64,000 bases of DNA, taken from NCBI RefSeq assembly GCF_000384075.1, contig NZ_KB913025.1:2438922-2502921 (forward strand), in the 5' to 3' direction. Every line of letters begins with the position of its first letter. Position 1 is the stretch's first letter. Below, one piece after another: positions 1-8,035 of this stretch. Made by a program: the position numbers and the translations under genes. Below the pieces are notes generated by a model, which saw only the letters and a list, made by a program, of their open reading frames with translations, was not told the DNA's origin and ran no database searches. Origin of the DNA: Methylovulum miyakonense HT12. GTDB taxonomy: Bacteria; Pseudomonadota; Gammaproteobacteria; Methylococcales; Methylomonadaceae.

Positions 1-2
1 TA

Positions 3-440
3 CGCGGCACCTTGCGTTGCTTTAAAACGTCGCTGCAAACCGAAATCGCAGACCGCATCCAACATCTTGCCACGGGCATTTGTGCGGCATTCAAGGTCAG
101 TGTGCAGGCCGTTTTCAACCCCGAAAACCTAGGTTATCCGGTCACTTGGAACAGCGAGGCCGAAACCGCCCTGGCCCGCCAAGCCGCCACCGCCGTGGTG
201 GGCATGGACTGTGTGGACTTGCATCCTGTGCCCAGCATGGGCTCGGAAGATTTCGCCTTTATGTTGCAGGAAAAACCCGGTTGCTACCTTTGGATAGGCA
301 ATGGCCCGTCCGCCAACAGCTGCTTGTTGCACAACCCGCATTACGATTTTAATGACGGGATATTGCCGATAGGGGCGGCGTATTGGGTTAAGTTGGTGGA
401 GACGGTGTGTGCAGATGCCGAGAAGCAATTCTCATTATGA
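3..440 (+). CDS. M20 family amidohydrolase, C-terminal part
   Basis: This is the last 145 residues of a metal-dependent M20D-type amidohydrolase, the family of hippurate and N-acyl-amino-acid hydrolases. The gene enters from upstream of the window in an open frame starting at base 3, so no start codon is visible. The family signature is clear: a GTLRCF strand at the entry point, GSEDFAFM (the conserved Ser-Glu-Asp metal/substrate segment), and a C-terminal LHNPHYDFND block that supplies the conserved His of the catalytic domain. It stops at 438-440. A GTAG-bounded double hairpin follows at 452-530. The exact substrate cannot be assigned from the tail. Confidence 0.85.
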   Translation, partial: RGTLRCFKTSLQTEIADRIQHLATGICAAFKVSVQAVFNPENLGYPVTWNSEAETALARQAATAVVGMDCVDLHPVPSMGSEDFAFMLQEKPGCYLWIGNGPSANSCLLHNPHYDFNDGILPIGAAYWVKLVETVCADAEKQFSL

Positions 441-451
441 CACTTAGCAAA

Positions 452-530
452 GTAGGCTGGGGTGACGCAAGGAACCCCAGCAGAGTGGCTTGTGGTGCTG
501 GGACTGCGCCACCGCTTCATCCCAGCCTAC
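452..530. repeat. REPIN-like double hairpin with GTAG ends
   Basis: The outer arms GTAGGCTGGG (452-461) and CCCAGCCTAC (521-530) are exact inverted copies. Inside lie two smaller hairpins with GCTGGGG/CCCCAGC-type and GCTGGGA/TCCCAGC-type stems. Two inverted REP units with GTAG at each 5-prime end is the REPIN architecture. It sits between the amidohydrolase stop and the CobW gene and may also act as a transcription terminator. The element at 34525-34602 has the same plan with a different stem sequence. Confidence 0.6.
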
Positions 531-572
531 GACACGAAGGTTAAAAGACTTTTGGACGGTTACTTATGACTT

Positions 573-1574
573 ATGGCTAACGGCATTGGCTTGGGCTCCT
601 CCCCGCAGATTGACCCGCGCATCCCGGTGACTCTTCTCAGCGGCTTCCTAGGCAGCGGCAAAACTACTTTGCTCAACCGTCTGCTAAGCCAGGCGCCACG
701 TTCGGCAGTCATCATCAATGAGTTTGGCAGCACGCCGATAGACCAGCAATTGCTTAGGGAGCACAATATCCCGCTGAGCACTTTGGCTGGCGGGTGCCTG
801 TGTTGCCAAGTGATGGGCTCGCTGGCGCCGTTGTTAAAAAATTTGCGGATGGCGTGGGATGCCCATCCGTCCGGCTCCAGCCATGGCAAGCCATTTGACC
901 GGGTCTTTATCGAAACCAGCGGCGTCGCCAATCCCGCACCGGTGTTGGACATATTGTTGCGGGAACGTTGGTTGGCCGCCCGTTACCGTTTGGACGGGAT
1001 CATTACGATGGTGTCGGCGGCTCAAGGCGCCGAGGCGCTATGCCGGTTCCCCGAAGCGCAGGCGCAGGTAGTTTGGGCGGATGTGCTGGTCATCACCCAA
1101 GCCGATTTGGCAACGGCAGGGCAAATCGGGGCGTTGACGGAACAATTGGGCCACTTGGCTCCGGCAACCCCGTGTTTGCGGGCAGACCAAGGGGTTATCG
1201 GCTTGGAATCCCTCATGGCTTTTGTGAGGCCAGAAGCTCCCCGGCTGAGAAAGGTGGCGCCGGTTCCGGGCCACAATTTTCATAGCGTCTGTGTGCAACT
1301 GGACCAGCCGCTGGTTTGGGGACGGTTAAGGCCGGTCTTGGCAAGTTTACTAAACCGATACCCAGGGCAATTGGTGCGTTTAAAAGGCGTGGTTTATACC
1401 CTTGATGGGAGCGGGCCCCTGGTTGTGCAGGGCGCTACCGGAACGCTTTTTCCGCCCGTCCGCTTGCCTGCAACGGCGGCTGATGACGGGCGCGGGCGGT
1501 TGGTGTTCATCACCGATGGCGAGATCCCCGGCTTGCCTCACATTGTCATCGAGATGATACGGGCTGGCGCCTGA
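573..1574 (+). CDS. CobW/COG0523 family G3E GTPase
   Basis: A 333-residue GTPase of the CobW/YeiR/ZigA group, which act as metallochaperones or metal-centre insertases, often for zinc. Walker A GFLGSGKT lies at residues 24-31. The metal-binding CXCC motif (GGCLCC) is at residues 75-78, and an ETSGVANP block and an ITQADLA-type NKXD-equivalent region follow. The C-terminal third is the CobW_C domain. The ATG at 573 has no strong ribosome-binding site close by, so the first 15 or so residues before the core beta-strand are uncertain. It lies downstream of a metal-dependent amidohydrolase, which fits metal delivery, but that link is inference. The metal specificity is not visible. Confidence 0.85.
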   Translation: MANGIGLGSSPQIDPRIPVTLLSGFLGSGKTTLLNRLLSQAPRSAVIINEFGSTPIDQQLLREHNIPLSTLAGGCLCCQVMGSLAPLLKNLRMAWDAHPSGSSHGKPFDRVFIETSGVANPAPVLDILLRERWLAARYRLDGIITMVSAAQGAEALCRFPEAQAQVVWADVLVITQADLATAGQIGALTEQLGHLAPATPCLRADQGVIGLESLMAFVRPEAPRLRKVAPVPGHNFHSVCVQLDQPLVWGRLRPVLASLLNRYPGQLVRLKGVVYTLDGSGPLVVQGATGTLFPPVRLPATAADDGRGRLVFITDGEIPGLPHIVIEMIRAGA

Positions 1575-1670
1575 GCGCGCTGTGTCGGGCCATGGAATCC
1601 GGTTTTTCAAAACCTTTGGGGGATTACAGTCCGATAAGGTGGGGTGGCGGGAATTTAAAAAGGTTAATTA

Positions 1671-1701
1671 TTGACGTGGCTATAGGGGGTGGCAAGATAA
1701 T
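1671..1701 (+). promoter_or_regulatory. possible sigma-70 promoter for sufU
   Basis: TTGACG at 1671-1676 and GATAAT at 1696-1701 resemble -35 and -10 boxes. The 19-bp spacer is longer than the ideal 17, so this is a weak call. It lies about 140 bp upstream of sufU in a gene-free stretch. Confidence 0.3.
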
Positions 1702-1839
1702 AGCCTAAACTAAGCGGTTATAAAACGGCAGAAGCGAAACTGCAAACAGAGCCGGAATCGCTGGTGAACTTGAAAATGGCCAAGGTTGCCCCACAATCCT
1801 CAGTCATTTTGGAACTGAACACAATTACAGAGACTAACC

Positions 1840-2292
1840 ATGTTTGAAGACCTACGCGACCTCTATCAAGAGGTCATATTTGACCATAACCGCAACCCGC
1901 GCAATTTCCGCGTCATTGACCATCCTGACCGTAAGGTGGAAGGTTTTAACCCTTTATGCGGCGACCGTTTGACGCTGTATTTAAAAATGGACGGCGGCAC
2001 CATACAAGACGCCAGTTTCCAAGGTTCCGGTTGTGCGATTTCCACGGCTTCCGTGTCCTTGATGACGGAAATCATCAAAGGCAAAACTGAAGCGGAAGCG
2101 GAGGCTTTGTTCAAGACTTTCCACGACATGACCACGGGCAAAGGCGAAGACATCCAACTGGAAGCGGTAGGTAAGCTGGCGGTGTTGGCGGGCGTGCGGG
2201 AGTATCCGGCGCGGGTGAAGTGCGCGACCTTGGCGTGGCATACCTTGGATGCGGCATTGAAGAACGAAACCCAAGCCATTTCTACGGAATAA
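1840..2292 (+). CDS. sufU: SufU-type iron-sulfur scaffold/sulfur relay protein
   Basis: A 150-residue NifU_N/IscU-fold protein. It receives sulfur from a SufS-type cysteine desulfurase and supports Fe-S cluster assembly in the cytoplasm. The three conserved cysteines are C40 (PLCGDR), C65 (GSGCAIS) and C128 (VKCATLAW), with Asp42 next to C40. The stretch between the second and third cysteine contains the extra segment around residues 95-108 that distinguishes SufU from IscU. No SufS, SufB, SufC or SufD gene lies downstream here. A Rieske ferredoxin, itself a Fe-S protein, lies 1.7 kb downstream. SufU is confident by motif; its working partners are outside this window. Confidence 0.88.
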   Translation: MFEDLRDLYQEVIFDHNRNPRNFRVIDHPDRKVEGFNPLCGDRLTLYLKMDGGTIQDASFQGSGCAISTASVSLMTEIIKGKTEAEAEALFKTFHDMTTGKGEDIQLEAVGKLAVLAGVREYPARVKCATLAWHTLDAALKNETQAISTE

Positions 2293-2314
2293 GCAGCAAA
2301 CCATTAGGGGGGCG

Positions 2315-3121
2315 TTGAAAATGATTCATCGTAAATTTTTCGCCATGGCCGTCATGATAGTGGCAATGACCGCTTGTGCCAATAATCAGGACATCAGTGG
2401 TTATAACCCTATTGCACGCCCTTATTTACCGGTGGACATCAGTGTGCAAAGTGATAATGGCGGGGGCTTGCAACAGCTGCCTGTCAGTGGCAATACAGCG
2501 GATTACCGTGCTTATGTAGCCGCCATGCCGAATGAGCGTTATAAATTGCGTGTGGCCAATAACAGCCGGCAGCGGGTCGGTGTCGTCATTGCCGTGGATG
2601 GGCGTAATATCATCAGCGGCCAGCAGTCGTGGTTACGCAATAATGAGCGCATGTACATTCTGGATCCGTATACCAGCGCTGAATATGAAGGCTGGCGCAC
2701 CGGGGCGGACCAAGTCAACCGTTTTTATTTTACTGAGGCGGGCAACTCTTATGCGGCGGCCTGGGGAGACACCTCTGCACTGGGTGTCATTGCCATGGCG
2801 GTCTATGCCGAGCTACCACGTCCGGAAATCTATGGCCGGATGTCAGGGGCGGCGGAGGGGGCGGCTGGTGATTCAGGGGGCTTGGCCAGGCAAGCCGCGC
2901 CAGGGACAGGTTTTGGCGAAACCAGGTTTTCACCCAGCTATACGGTGAATTTTGAGCCGCTCCCGGATCCGATAGAAAAAGTGTTTCTTAAATACGAATG
3001 GCGCGAGACCCTGTGTGCCAAACGGATTTTGCCGGACTGCCGGAGAAGTGTCGGGGGCACGGATGACAACCGTTTCTGGCCCAATAACGGTGGTTATGCC
3101 CCGCCGCCACCTCGCCGCTAA
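2315..3121 (+). CDS. uncharacterised outer-membrane-type lipoprotein
   Basis: A 268-residue protein with a type II signal peptide: a short basic N-terminus, a hydrophobic stretch and a lipobox MTAC with Cys21. After the lipidation site comes a predicted beta-rich region containing a YKLRVANNSRQRVGVVIAVDGRN segment, a fold seen in conserved proteobacterial lipoproteins of unknown role. A low-complexity Gly/Ala segment (about residues 175-200) and a Pro/Arg tail ending PPPPRR follow. It starts 22 nt after sufU and ends 15 nt before rsmJ, so it may be co-transcribed with them. No enzymatic motif is visible. Confidence 0.75.
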   Translation: MKMIHRKFFAMAVMIVAMTACANNQDISGYNPIARPYLPVDISVQSDNGGGLQQLPVSGNTADYRAYVAAMPNERYKLRVANNSRQRVGVVIAVDGRNIISGQQSWLRNNERMYILDPYTSAEYEGWRTGADQVNRFYFTEAGNSYAAAWGDTSALGVIAMAVYAELPRPEIYGRMSGAAEGAAGDSGGLARQAAPGTGFGETRFSPSYTVNFEPLPDPIEKVFLKYEWRETLCAKRILPDCRRSVGGTDDNRFWPNNGGYAPPPPRR

Positions 3122-3136
3122 GCCAGGGTTACCTTA

Positions 3137-3928
3137 TTGCAAATGACTATTACGCAGCCTGGATACGTGGGAAAACTGGCGGTACTTTATGATGGGCATG
3201 GTGATATTTCGCCATTTCAACAGCTTGCAGAAAGGCTTGCTGTGCCGTTAAGAAACTCATCAGAAGCAGGCTTTGACCAGCATGAGGCGTTTTTTTTAAG
3301 CTGGCGCGATGGCTGCCTAAAACTGCTCGATAAAGAGTTGTTGAAAAAAGGCGGTATGGCGGTTGAAATCGGGCCGCGCCAAGGTGAGCAACGCTCTTGG
3401 CCAGCACCTAAAGACGGGGCGTTGGCGAAAGCCTTGGGGCGCAAAACCAAAACCGTGGTGGACGCGACCACGGGCTGGGGGCAGGACAGCCTGCATATTT
3501 TCCGCATGGGTTATGAGTTGTTGTGTATGGAACGCTCGCCGCTGATGGCGGTTCTGCTTGCCGATGGCTTCAAGCGGTTGGCGCAGGAGGAGTGGATGCA
3601 ACGCTTGCAGTTGGAGCCGCCACGTTTGCTGGTGGGCAATGCGGTTGAATTGCTGGCTGGGCTGCCGGAACCGCCGGATTGCATTTATCTCGACCCGATG
3701 TTCCCGCCCAAACGCAAAAAATCGGCCCTGGCGAAAAAATCCATGGTAGTGCTGCGGGATTTGTTAGGCGATGATGAGGACAAAGCCGGGCTATTTGCTG
3801 CGGCGATGCAAGCCACGGGCAAGCGGGTGGTGGTGAAAAGCCCTGATTATGCCGAACCGTTAGGGGGTAAGCCGAGCGACAGTTTTCACGGTAAGCTGTT
3901 GCGGTATGATGTTTTTTTGAAGAATTGA
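3137..3928 (+). CDS. rsmJ: 16S rRNA (guanine(1516)-N(2))-methyltransferase
   Basis: A 263-residue class I SAM-dependent methyltransferase matching RsmJ, which methylates N2 of G1516 in 16S rRNA. The SAM-binding motif I is DATTGWGQDS (about residues 116-125), followed by an acidic CMERSP motif II. The catalytic-loop motif IYLDPMFPPKRK is characteristic of RsmJ, and the C-terminal KSPDYAEPLGGKP block is also typical. Length is close to the roughly 250 residues usual in the family. The start may be the first ATG or the second one two codons later; either leaves the domain intact. Confidence 0.93.
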   Translation: MQMTITQPGYVGKLAVLYDGHGDISPFQQLAERLAVPLRNSSEAGFDQHEAFFLSWRDGCLKLLDKELLKKGGMAVEIGPRQGEQRSWPAPKDGALAKALGRKTKTVVDATTGWGQDSLHIFRMGYELLCMERSPLMAVLLADGFKRLAQEEWMQRLQLEPPRLLVGNAVELLAGLPEPPDCIYLDPMFPPKRKKSALAKKSMVVLRDLLGDDEDKAGLFAAAMQATGKRVVVKSPDYAEPLGGKPSDSFHGKLLRYDVFLKN

Positions 3929-4014
3929 CTTTAGGACGGGCTTCTTTTCGTCCGGAACCATCCTGCGCGGGTTTGTTGGATGGCCTGTAATACAAAGAAT
4001 GTGGAGGATCAATT

Positions 4015-4335
4015 ATGTCAGGTTGGGTGGATGCCATTAACGGGGAAGCCTTGGCGGATGGCGAACACGTCGTCGTTGATGTTGATGGTACGGATGTCGC
4101 GGTGTTTAAGATTGACGGGCTGTGTTATGCGATTGAAGACGTGTGCACCCATGACGGGGCAGAAATCGCCAGCGGCGTGCTTGACGGCGATGAAATTGTC
4201 TGTCCACGGCACGGCGCGCGGTTTTGTGTGAAGACCGGGGCGGTCAAATCCGCCCCGGCTTATGAAGCTATCGCCTGTTTTCCGGTACGGATGGAAAACG
4301 GCAAAATACAGGTTAGGGATGACCGTTGGGATTGA
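4015..4335 (+). CDS. Rieske-type [2Fe-2S] ferredoxin
   Basis: A 106-residue single-domain Rieske protein, the soluble ferredoxin type that passes electrons to Rieske oxygenases or other redox enzymes. Cluster ligands are Cys44 and His46 in CTHDGAE, and Cys63 and His66 in CPRHGARF. A good ribosome-binding site, GGAGG, at about 4001-4006 fixes the ATG at 4015. The gene stands alone 86 bp after rsmJ with no oxygenase subunit next to it. The distance to sufU suggests a loose Fe-S neighbourhood, but no direct functional partner is visible. Confidence 0.9.
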   Translation: MSGWVDAINGEALADGEHVVVDVDGTDVAVFKIDGLCYAIEDVCTHDGAEIASGVLDGDEIVCPRHGARFCVKTGAVKSAPAYEAIACFPVRMENGKIQVRDDRWD

Positions 4336-4526
4336 CCCTTTAGGAGTACGGCGTGGGAAACTGGGCGCTTTACGCAGTGGTTTCTAGGTTTTTCGCAGGC
4401 CCCACACTCCGGTGCTTGCCAAAATGGGCGTGTCCGGCATGGCCACCGCATCGCCTTACATTTTCCGCCTCCCCCATTTTATCCCAGTGTCGCTACCACG
4501 CCATGGGCGGCAACCATAATCATCCC

Positions 4527-4985
4527 CTATTGTGGCAATTGCGTTTTTTTCTGCGTTGATAGGATGGCCTCATGCAGGCGTCTTAAATGGCCTTCAAGCG
4601 CATGGATGTCTTCCGGCGAATAACTGGCAAATAGTCGCCCAATAAACAGCAAGTGCTCTGAGAACGTGCGTTCGTACAAGTCATTGCCTGCTTCAGTCAA
4701 GCGGATGCTCTGGCTGCGCCCGTCGGTTTCTGACGCAACGCGTTGGACTAGGCCTTTATCTTCCAAGCGGCTGATGACGCCTGTTAATGTCCCTTTGGTG
4801 ATCAAGGTCTTTTCGCCTAGTTTTTTATAGGGCATGCCGGGTGTGTTGCCTAAGGTGATGATGACGTCAAATTGCGGCAAGGTCAGGTCAAGCTTGTGGA
4901 CATGGCTGGCGGCATAAGCCAAAAACGCCTGGTGTGTCCGTAACAGCTCACGGAGCACCGTAGGGAATGTTGCAGGTATATCCAT
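4527..4985 (-). CDS. MarR family transcriptional regulator
   Basis: A 152-residue winged-helix regulator of the MarR family. The core has the expected order: an N-terminal dimerisation helix, LTLPQFDVIITLG, a helix-turn-helix with YKKLGEKTLITKGTLTGVISRLEDKGLV, then the beta-wing VASETDGRSQSIRLTEAG whose Asp-x-Arg is diagnostic. The C-terminal helices complete the dimer interface. It is divergent from the small secreted protein gene at 5376. Two near-perfect palindromes of the form AGTTCTRATTAGAACW lie between them, with a weaker copy just 16 bp ahead of this start codon, which fits repression of the neighbour and of itself. The ligand is unknown. Confidence 0.9.
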   Translation of the reverse strand: MDIPATFPTVLRELLRTHQAFLAYAASHVHKLDLTLPQFDVIITLGNTPGMPYKKLGEKTLITKGTLTGVISRLEDKGLVQRVASETDGRSQSIRLTEAGNDLYERTFSEHLLFIGRLFASYSPEDIHALEGHLRRLHEAILSTQKKTQLPQ

Positions 4986-5000
4986 TGGATTAGGGTCAAT

Positions 5001-5016
5001 AGTTTTAGTTAGGACA
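5001..5016. promoter_or_regulatory. degenerate MarR operator next to marR start
   Basis: AGTTTTAGTTAGGACA matches 12 of 16 positions of the two upstream palindromes. It lies 16 bp before the MarR start codon, where binding would block its own expression. The match is weak enough to be chance. Confidence 0.35.
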
Positions 5017-5223
5017 AAACAATACCGCTATTTTTGATGCTTGGCTATCAAAACTGTTTATAAATTGACCCATTACGCAACGCTTGCGGGTACGGTGTCG
5101 CCATCGGCATGCGGTAGGCATTTGGAAAATCCATCTGGGTAAACATGTAATCAACTGATAAATAAAACGTATTTAAATAAATGTGTATAAAAATGCTGGC
5201 AGGCCAGGCAAATCCTGAAAAAT

Positions 5224-5261
5224 AGTTCTGATTAGAACAATAAATAGTTTTAATTAGAACT
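5224..5261. promoter_or_regulatory. tandem palindromic operators, likely MarR sites
   Basis: Two copies of a 16-bp palindrome lie 22 bp apart centre to centre, about two helical turns. Copy one is AGTTCTGATTAGAACA (5224-5239) with a perfect GTTCT/AGAAC arm pair. Copy two is AGTTTTAATTAGAACT (5246-5261) with one arm mismatch. Copy two abuts a -10-like TATGAT at 5270-5275 of the rightward gene, so occupancy would exclude RNA polymerase. The adjacent MarR gene makes it the natural ligand protein; that pairing is inferred. Confidence 0.6.
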
Positions 5262-5269
5262 AAATATGC

Positions 5270-5275
5270 TATGAT
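5270..5275 (+). promoter_or_regulatory. likely -10 box of the 5376 gene
   Basis: TATGAT lies just right of the second operator. The -35 region would overlap that operator and is not a good consensus, consistent with a regulated promoter. The implied leader before the ATG at 5376 is about 90 nt. Confidence 0.4.
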
Positions 5276-5375
5276 TTGGCCATCCTAGCCATTAGCCTAA
5301 ATCGCCCTGTGCTAAAGGACGTAGTTAGTTGTTAGGTGCCAGCAATTTTTATTTATCTACCGTGAGGTTTATCCC

Positions 5376-5765
5376 ATGAACACATCCAAAAAAATTTTAG
5401 TCCCTTTGGTTATGGCGGTCTCTTTGGCTGCCATATCGTCCAATGCCTTTGCTGTCGCCAACCCCTCGTATGAAGAGGTCAAAGCGGCGATCACCCATAC
5501 CTTGGCTAAAGTGGAAGAAGCCCAAACCGCCCTGGACAATGGCGCCAACAATGAAGCGTTGATTGATATGGTCAGCGATGCCCGCCAGTTGCAAAAGGAC
5601 ATTGCCAACAACGTGCTGGATGTAAAACGTAACCAAGCCAGCAATGTGTTGAAACAAGCGCGTACGGCGCTCCAGAAAAATGAGGTGGATACGGCCAAAG
5701 CGGCTTTGGCCGATGCGGTTAACCGGTATAAAGAAATCCAACAGCTCTACGCTTCCACCCATTGA
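5376..5765 (+). CDS. small secreted helical protein, MarR-controlled
   Basis: A 129-residue protein with a clear Sec signal peptide (KK, then a hydrophobic core, then SSNAFA before the likely cleavage site near residue 26). The mature part of about 100 residues is Ala/Lys/Gln/Asn-rich and almost certainly all helical, with heptad-like spacing in segments around residues 33-50, 58-90 and 95-120. This suggests a small periplasmic helical bundle. No cofactor or catalytic motif is seen. It has its own intrinsic terminator at 5812-5844, so it is a single-gene unit, and the operators upstream point to control by the divergent MarR regulator. A role in envelope or chemical stress is a guess from context only. 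Confidence 0.7.
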   Translation: MNTSKKILVPLVMAVSLAAISSNAFAVANPSYEEVKAAITHTLAKVEEAQTALDNGANNEALIDMVSDARQLQKDIANNVLDVKRNQASNVLKQARTALQKNEVDTAKAALADAVNRYKEIQQLYASTH

Positions 5766-5811
5766 TTTAACGGGTGGCGGTAAGCCACTTTAGCGGTTTG
5801 CGTAAACTAAG

Positions 5812-5844
5812 CCCTTACCTGGAAACTCTGGGTAAGGGTTTTTT
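5812..5844 (+). terminator. intrinsic terminator
   Basis: An 8-bp stem CCCTTACC (5812-5819) with GGTAAGGG (5831-5838), an 11-nt loop and a TTTTTT run at 5839-5844. It lies 46 bp after the stop of the small secreted protein. Confidence 0.85.
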
Positions 5845-5978
5845 ATGCGTGTAGAATAATTGCAGGGCTTAAGGTGTTGCCTAAACCTTAAGAAGAAGGC
5901 CATCGCAAAAACAAACATCAGGCTGCTACCAGGGAGGCGATCCTGAAAAACCTAACCAACGACACTTTCGCCGAGCAT

Positions 5979-7751
5979 TTGCTGCACTACATGCCAGTGG
6001 CGGCATTTGTCCTGGACACCCGCCATCGGGTGGTGATTTGGAACAGCGCCTGCGGGCAATTGACCGGGCTGGAGGCCGAGGGCATGCTTGGCACCGACCA
6101 GCATTGGCGGGGCTTTTATAGTGAACCGCGCCCTTGCCTTGCTGATCTGCTGCTAGACCGCTCGCTAGGCAAGCTGTCCAGCTTTTACGAAAAAGCCGGC
6201 GATTTTGACGCCGATGCACTCACCCTGCACACCGAAAACTGGTGCCCGATGCCGGATGGCCGCAGGCTGTACCTGGTCATTGACGCCGCAGCCATCACCG
6301 GCGACAACGGCGAGGTGGTGGCCGTCGTCGAAACCCAGCGTGACCGTACCGAGCAAAGGTTGATGATGCAGGCGCTGGAAGAAAGCGAGCAACGCTTTGC
6401 CGCGATACTCGGCTCGGCGATGGATGCCATTATCGCGATCGACCAGCAGCAGCGCATCACCCTATTCAACGCCGCCTCGGAGCGCATCTTCCGTTGCGCC
6501 GCCGACCTTGCCATCGGCCAGCCCGTGGAGCGTTTCATCGCGCCGGATTGCCGCAGCTTGTTCAAACGCTTTTTGTCTTTCGAAGACCACGCCGCAAAAA
6601 CGCCGACCTGGGTGCCGGAAGGCTTGACCGCCCGCCGCGCCGATGGCGAAGAATTCGCCATTGAAGTCACCTTCTCGCCTCTGGACACCGGCGGGCAGCG
6701 GCTGTACACGATGATCCTGCGCGACGTTAACGACCGCCGCCAGGCCGAACAACAACTCGACCGTCTGCAACTGGAAAAAGGCTACTTGCAGGAAGTGATC
6801 GACTACGAGCACAACTTCGGCGAGATCGTCAGCGGCTCCAGGGAAATGCGCGCAGTCTTCGAACAGGCCAGGATGGTCGCCCGCACCGACACGCCGGTGC
6901 TGCTGCTCGGCGAAACCGGCACCGGCAAGGAACTGCTGGCCCGCGGCATCCATGAGCTGAGCGACCGCAGCAAAGCCATCCTGGTCAAGGTCAATTGCGC
7001 CGCGCTGCCCGGCGAATTGATCGAAAGCGAACTGTTCGGCCATGAAAAAGGCGCGTTCACCGGCGCCACCCAGCAACGCAAAGGCCGTTTTGAACTCGCC
7101 AACGGCGGCAGCCTGCTGCTGGACGAACTGGGCGAATTGCCCCCGGCGGCGCAAGCCAAACTGCTGCGCGTCTTGCAGGAACAGGAGTTCGAGCGGGTCG
7201 GCGGCAGCGAGACCTTGAAAGTGAATGTCCGCGTGATCGCCGCCACCAACCGCAATCTTGCCGGCGAGGTCACGCAGGGACGGTTCCGGGCGGATTTGTA
7301 CTATCGCCTGAATGTGTTTCCCATCGAAGTGCCCGCCCTACGCGAACGCCAAACCGACATCCCGTTGCTGGCGAGATTTTTCCTGGCTAAATACGCGCAA
7401 AAATTCGGCAAGCGCATCGGCCATATCGACCCCGCCGCCATGGAACAGCTGCTGAATTACCCCTGGCCCGGCAATGTGCGCGAATTGCAAAACGTCATCG
7501 AACGGGCCGTGATACTTTCCCAGGGGGCGGCGCTTGATGTCAGTGCCCTGATAAACTTACACGCCGGCCCCCCGGCCAAGAATGTCCGGTTGGGTACCCT
7601 GGAAGACGTGGAGCGTGACCATATTCTGCATGTACTGGAAGAAACTGGCTGGACTATTTCCGGTGCCAAGGGGGCCGCTGCTATACTAGGTATGAACCCT
7701 AACACCTTGCGTTCACGTATGCAGAAACTGGGGATAACGCGGCAGGGTTGA
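5979..7751 (+). CDS. PAS-domain sigma-54-dependent transcriptional activator
   Basis: About 590 residues: two N-terminal PAS domains (about 1-125 and 135-265), a short coiled linker, a sigma-54 activator AAA+ domain (about 285-520) and a C-terminal Fis-type helix-turn-helix (about 560-590). Walker A is GETGTGKE at 311-318. The sigma-54-contacting GAFTGA loop is intact at 358-363, and the Walker B region LLLDELGELP and arginine-finger regions are present. The domain order fits a one-component sensor-activator, since no receiver domain is seen. The start is uncertain: TTG at 5979 is the first usual start codon, but a strong GGGAGG at 5932-5937 precedes an in-frame CTG at 5943 and the extra residues fit the PAS fold. 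A weak GC-rich hairpin lies downstream. Confidence 0.9.
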   Translation: MLHYMPVAAFVLDTRHRVVIWNSACGQLTGLEAEGMLGTDQHWRGFYSEPRPCLADLLLDRSLGKLSSFYEKAGDFDADALTLHTENWCPMPDGRRLYLVIDAAAITGDNGEVVAVVETQRDRTEQRLMMQALEESEQRFAAILGSAMDAIIAIDQQQRITLFNAASERIFRCAADLAIGQPVERFIAPDCRSLFKRFLSFEDHAAKTPTWVPEGLTARRADGEEFAIEVTFSPLDTGGQRLYTMILRDVNDRRQAEQQLDRLQLEKGYLQEVIDYEHNFGEIVSGSREMRAVFEQARMVARTDTPVLLLGETGTGKELLARGIHELSDRSKAILVKVNCAALPGELIESELFGHEKGAFTGATQQRKGRFELANGGSLLLDELGELPPAAQAKLLRVLQEQEFERVGGSETLKVNVRVIAATNRNLAGEVTQGRFRADLYYRLNVFPIEVPALRERQTDIPLLARFFLAKYAQKFGKRIGHIDPAAMEQLLNYPWPGNVRELQNVIERAVILSQGAALDVSALINLHAGPPAKNVRLGTLEDVERDHILHVLEETGWTISGAKGAAAILGMNPNTLRSRMQKLGITRQG

Positions 7752-7815
7752 GCGCCATCCCTTCAAAAATGGGCTCCAAGTGGTGTCCACGAACAGCACG
7801 AAAGATTCGGAATAG

Positions 7816-7860
7816 GCCGCCCCGCAGGATGTTAAGTGCTTAAGCCTATTGGCGGGCGGC
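7816..7860 (+). terminator. possible weak terminator hairpin
   Basis: GCCGCCCCGC (7816-7825) can pair with GCGGGCGGC (7852-7860) apart from one bulge, with an inner TAAGTGCTTA palindrome, followed only by TTT. It lies after the sigma-54 activator gene and may end its transcript. Confidence 0.3.
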
Positions 7861-8035
7861 TTTGTAAAACCCGTCCCGCTGAATACTTTCGTGTTTTGCG
7901 GCGTGTGTGGATATTCGCCGTGTATCCTTTTAGGCATTAAAAAATGATGGATTTTCCAGGGTATGGGCTCTACGTGTTTTGCTTGCCGCCTTCCGTTTGG
8001 AATAGGGTCATGACAACTTTTTTGGAATAAAGGCA

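Noticed and set aside
1575..1839. Short frame just upstream of sufU
   Set aside because: About 25 codons without a recognisable product or ribosome-binding site.
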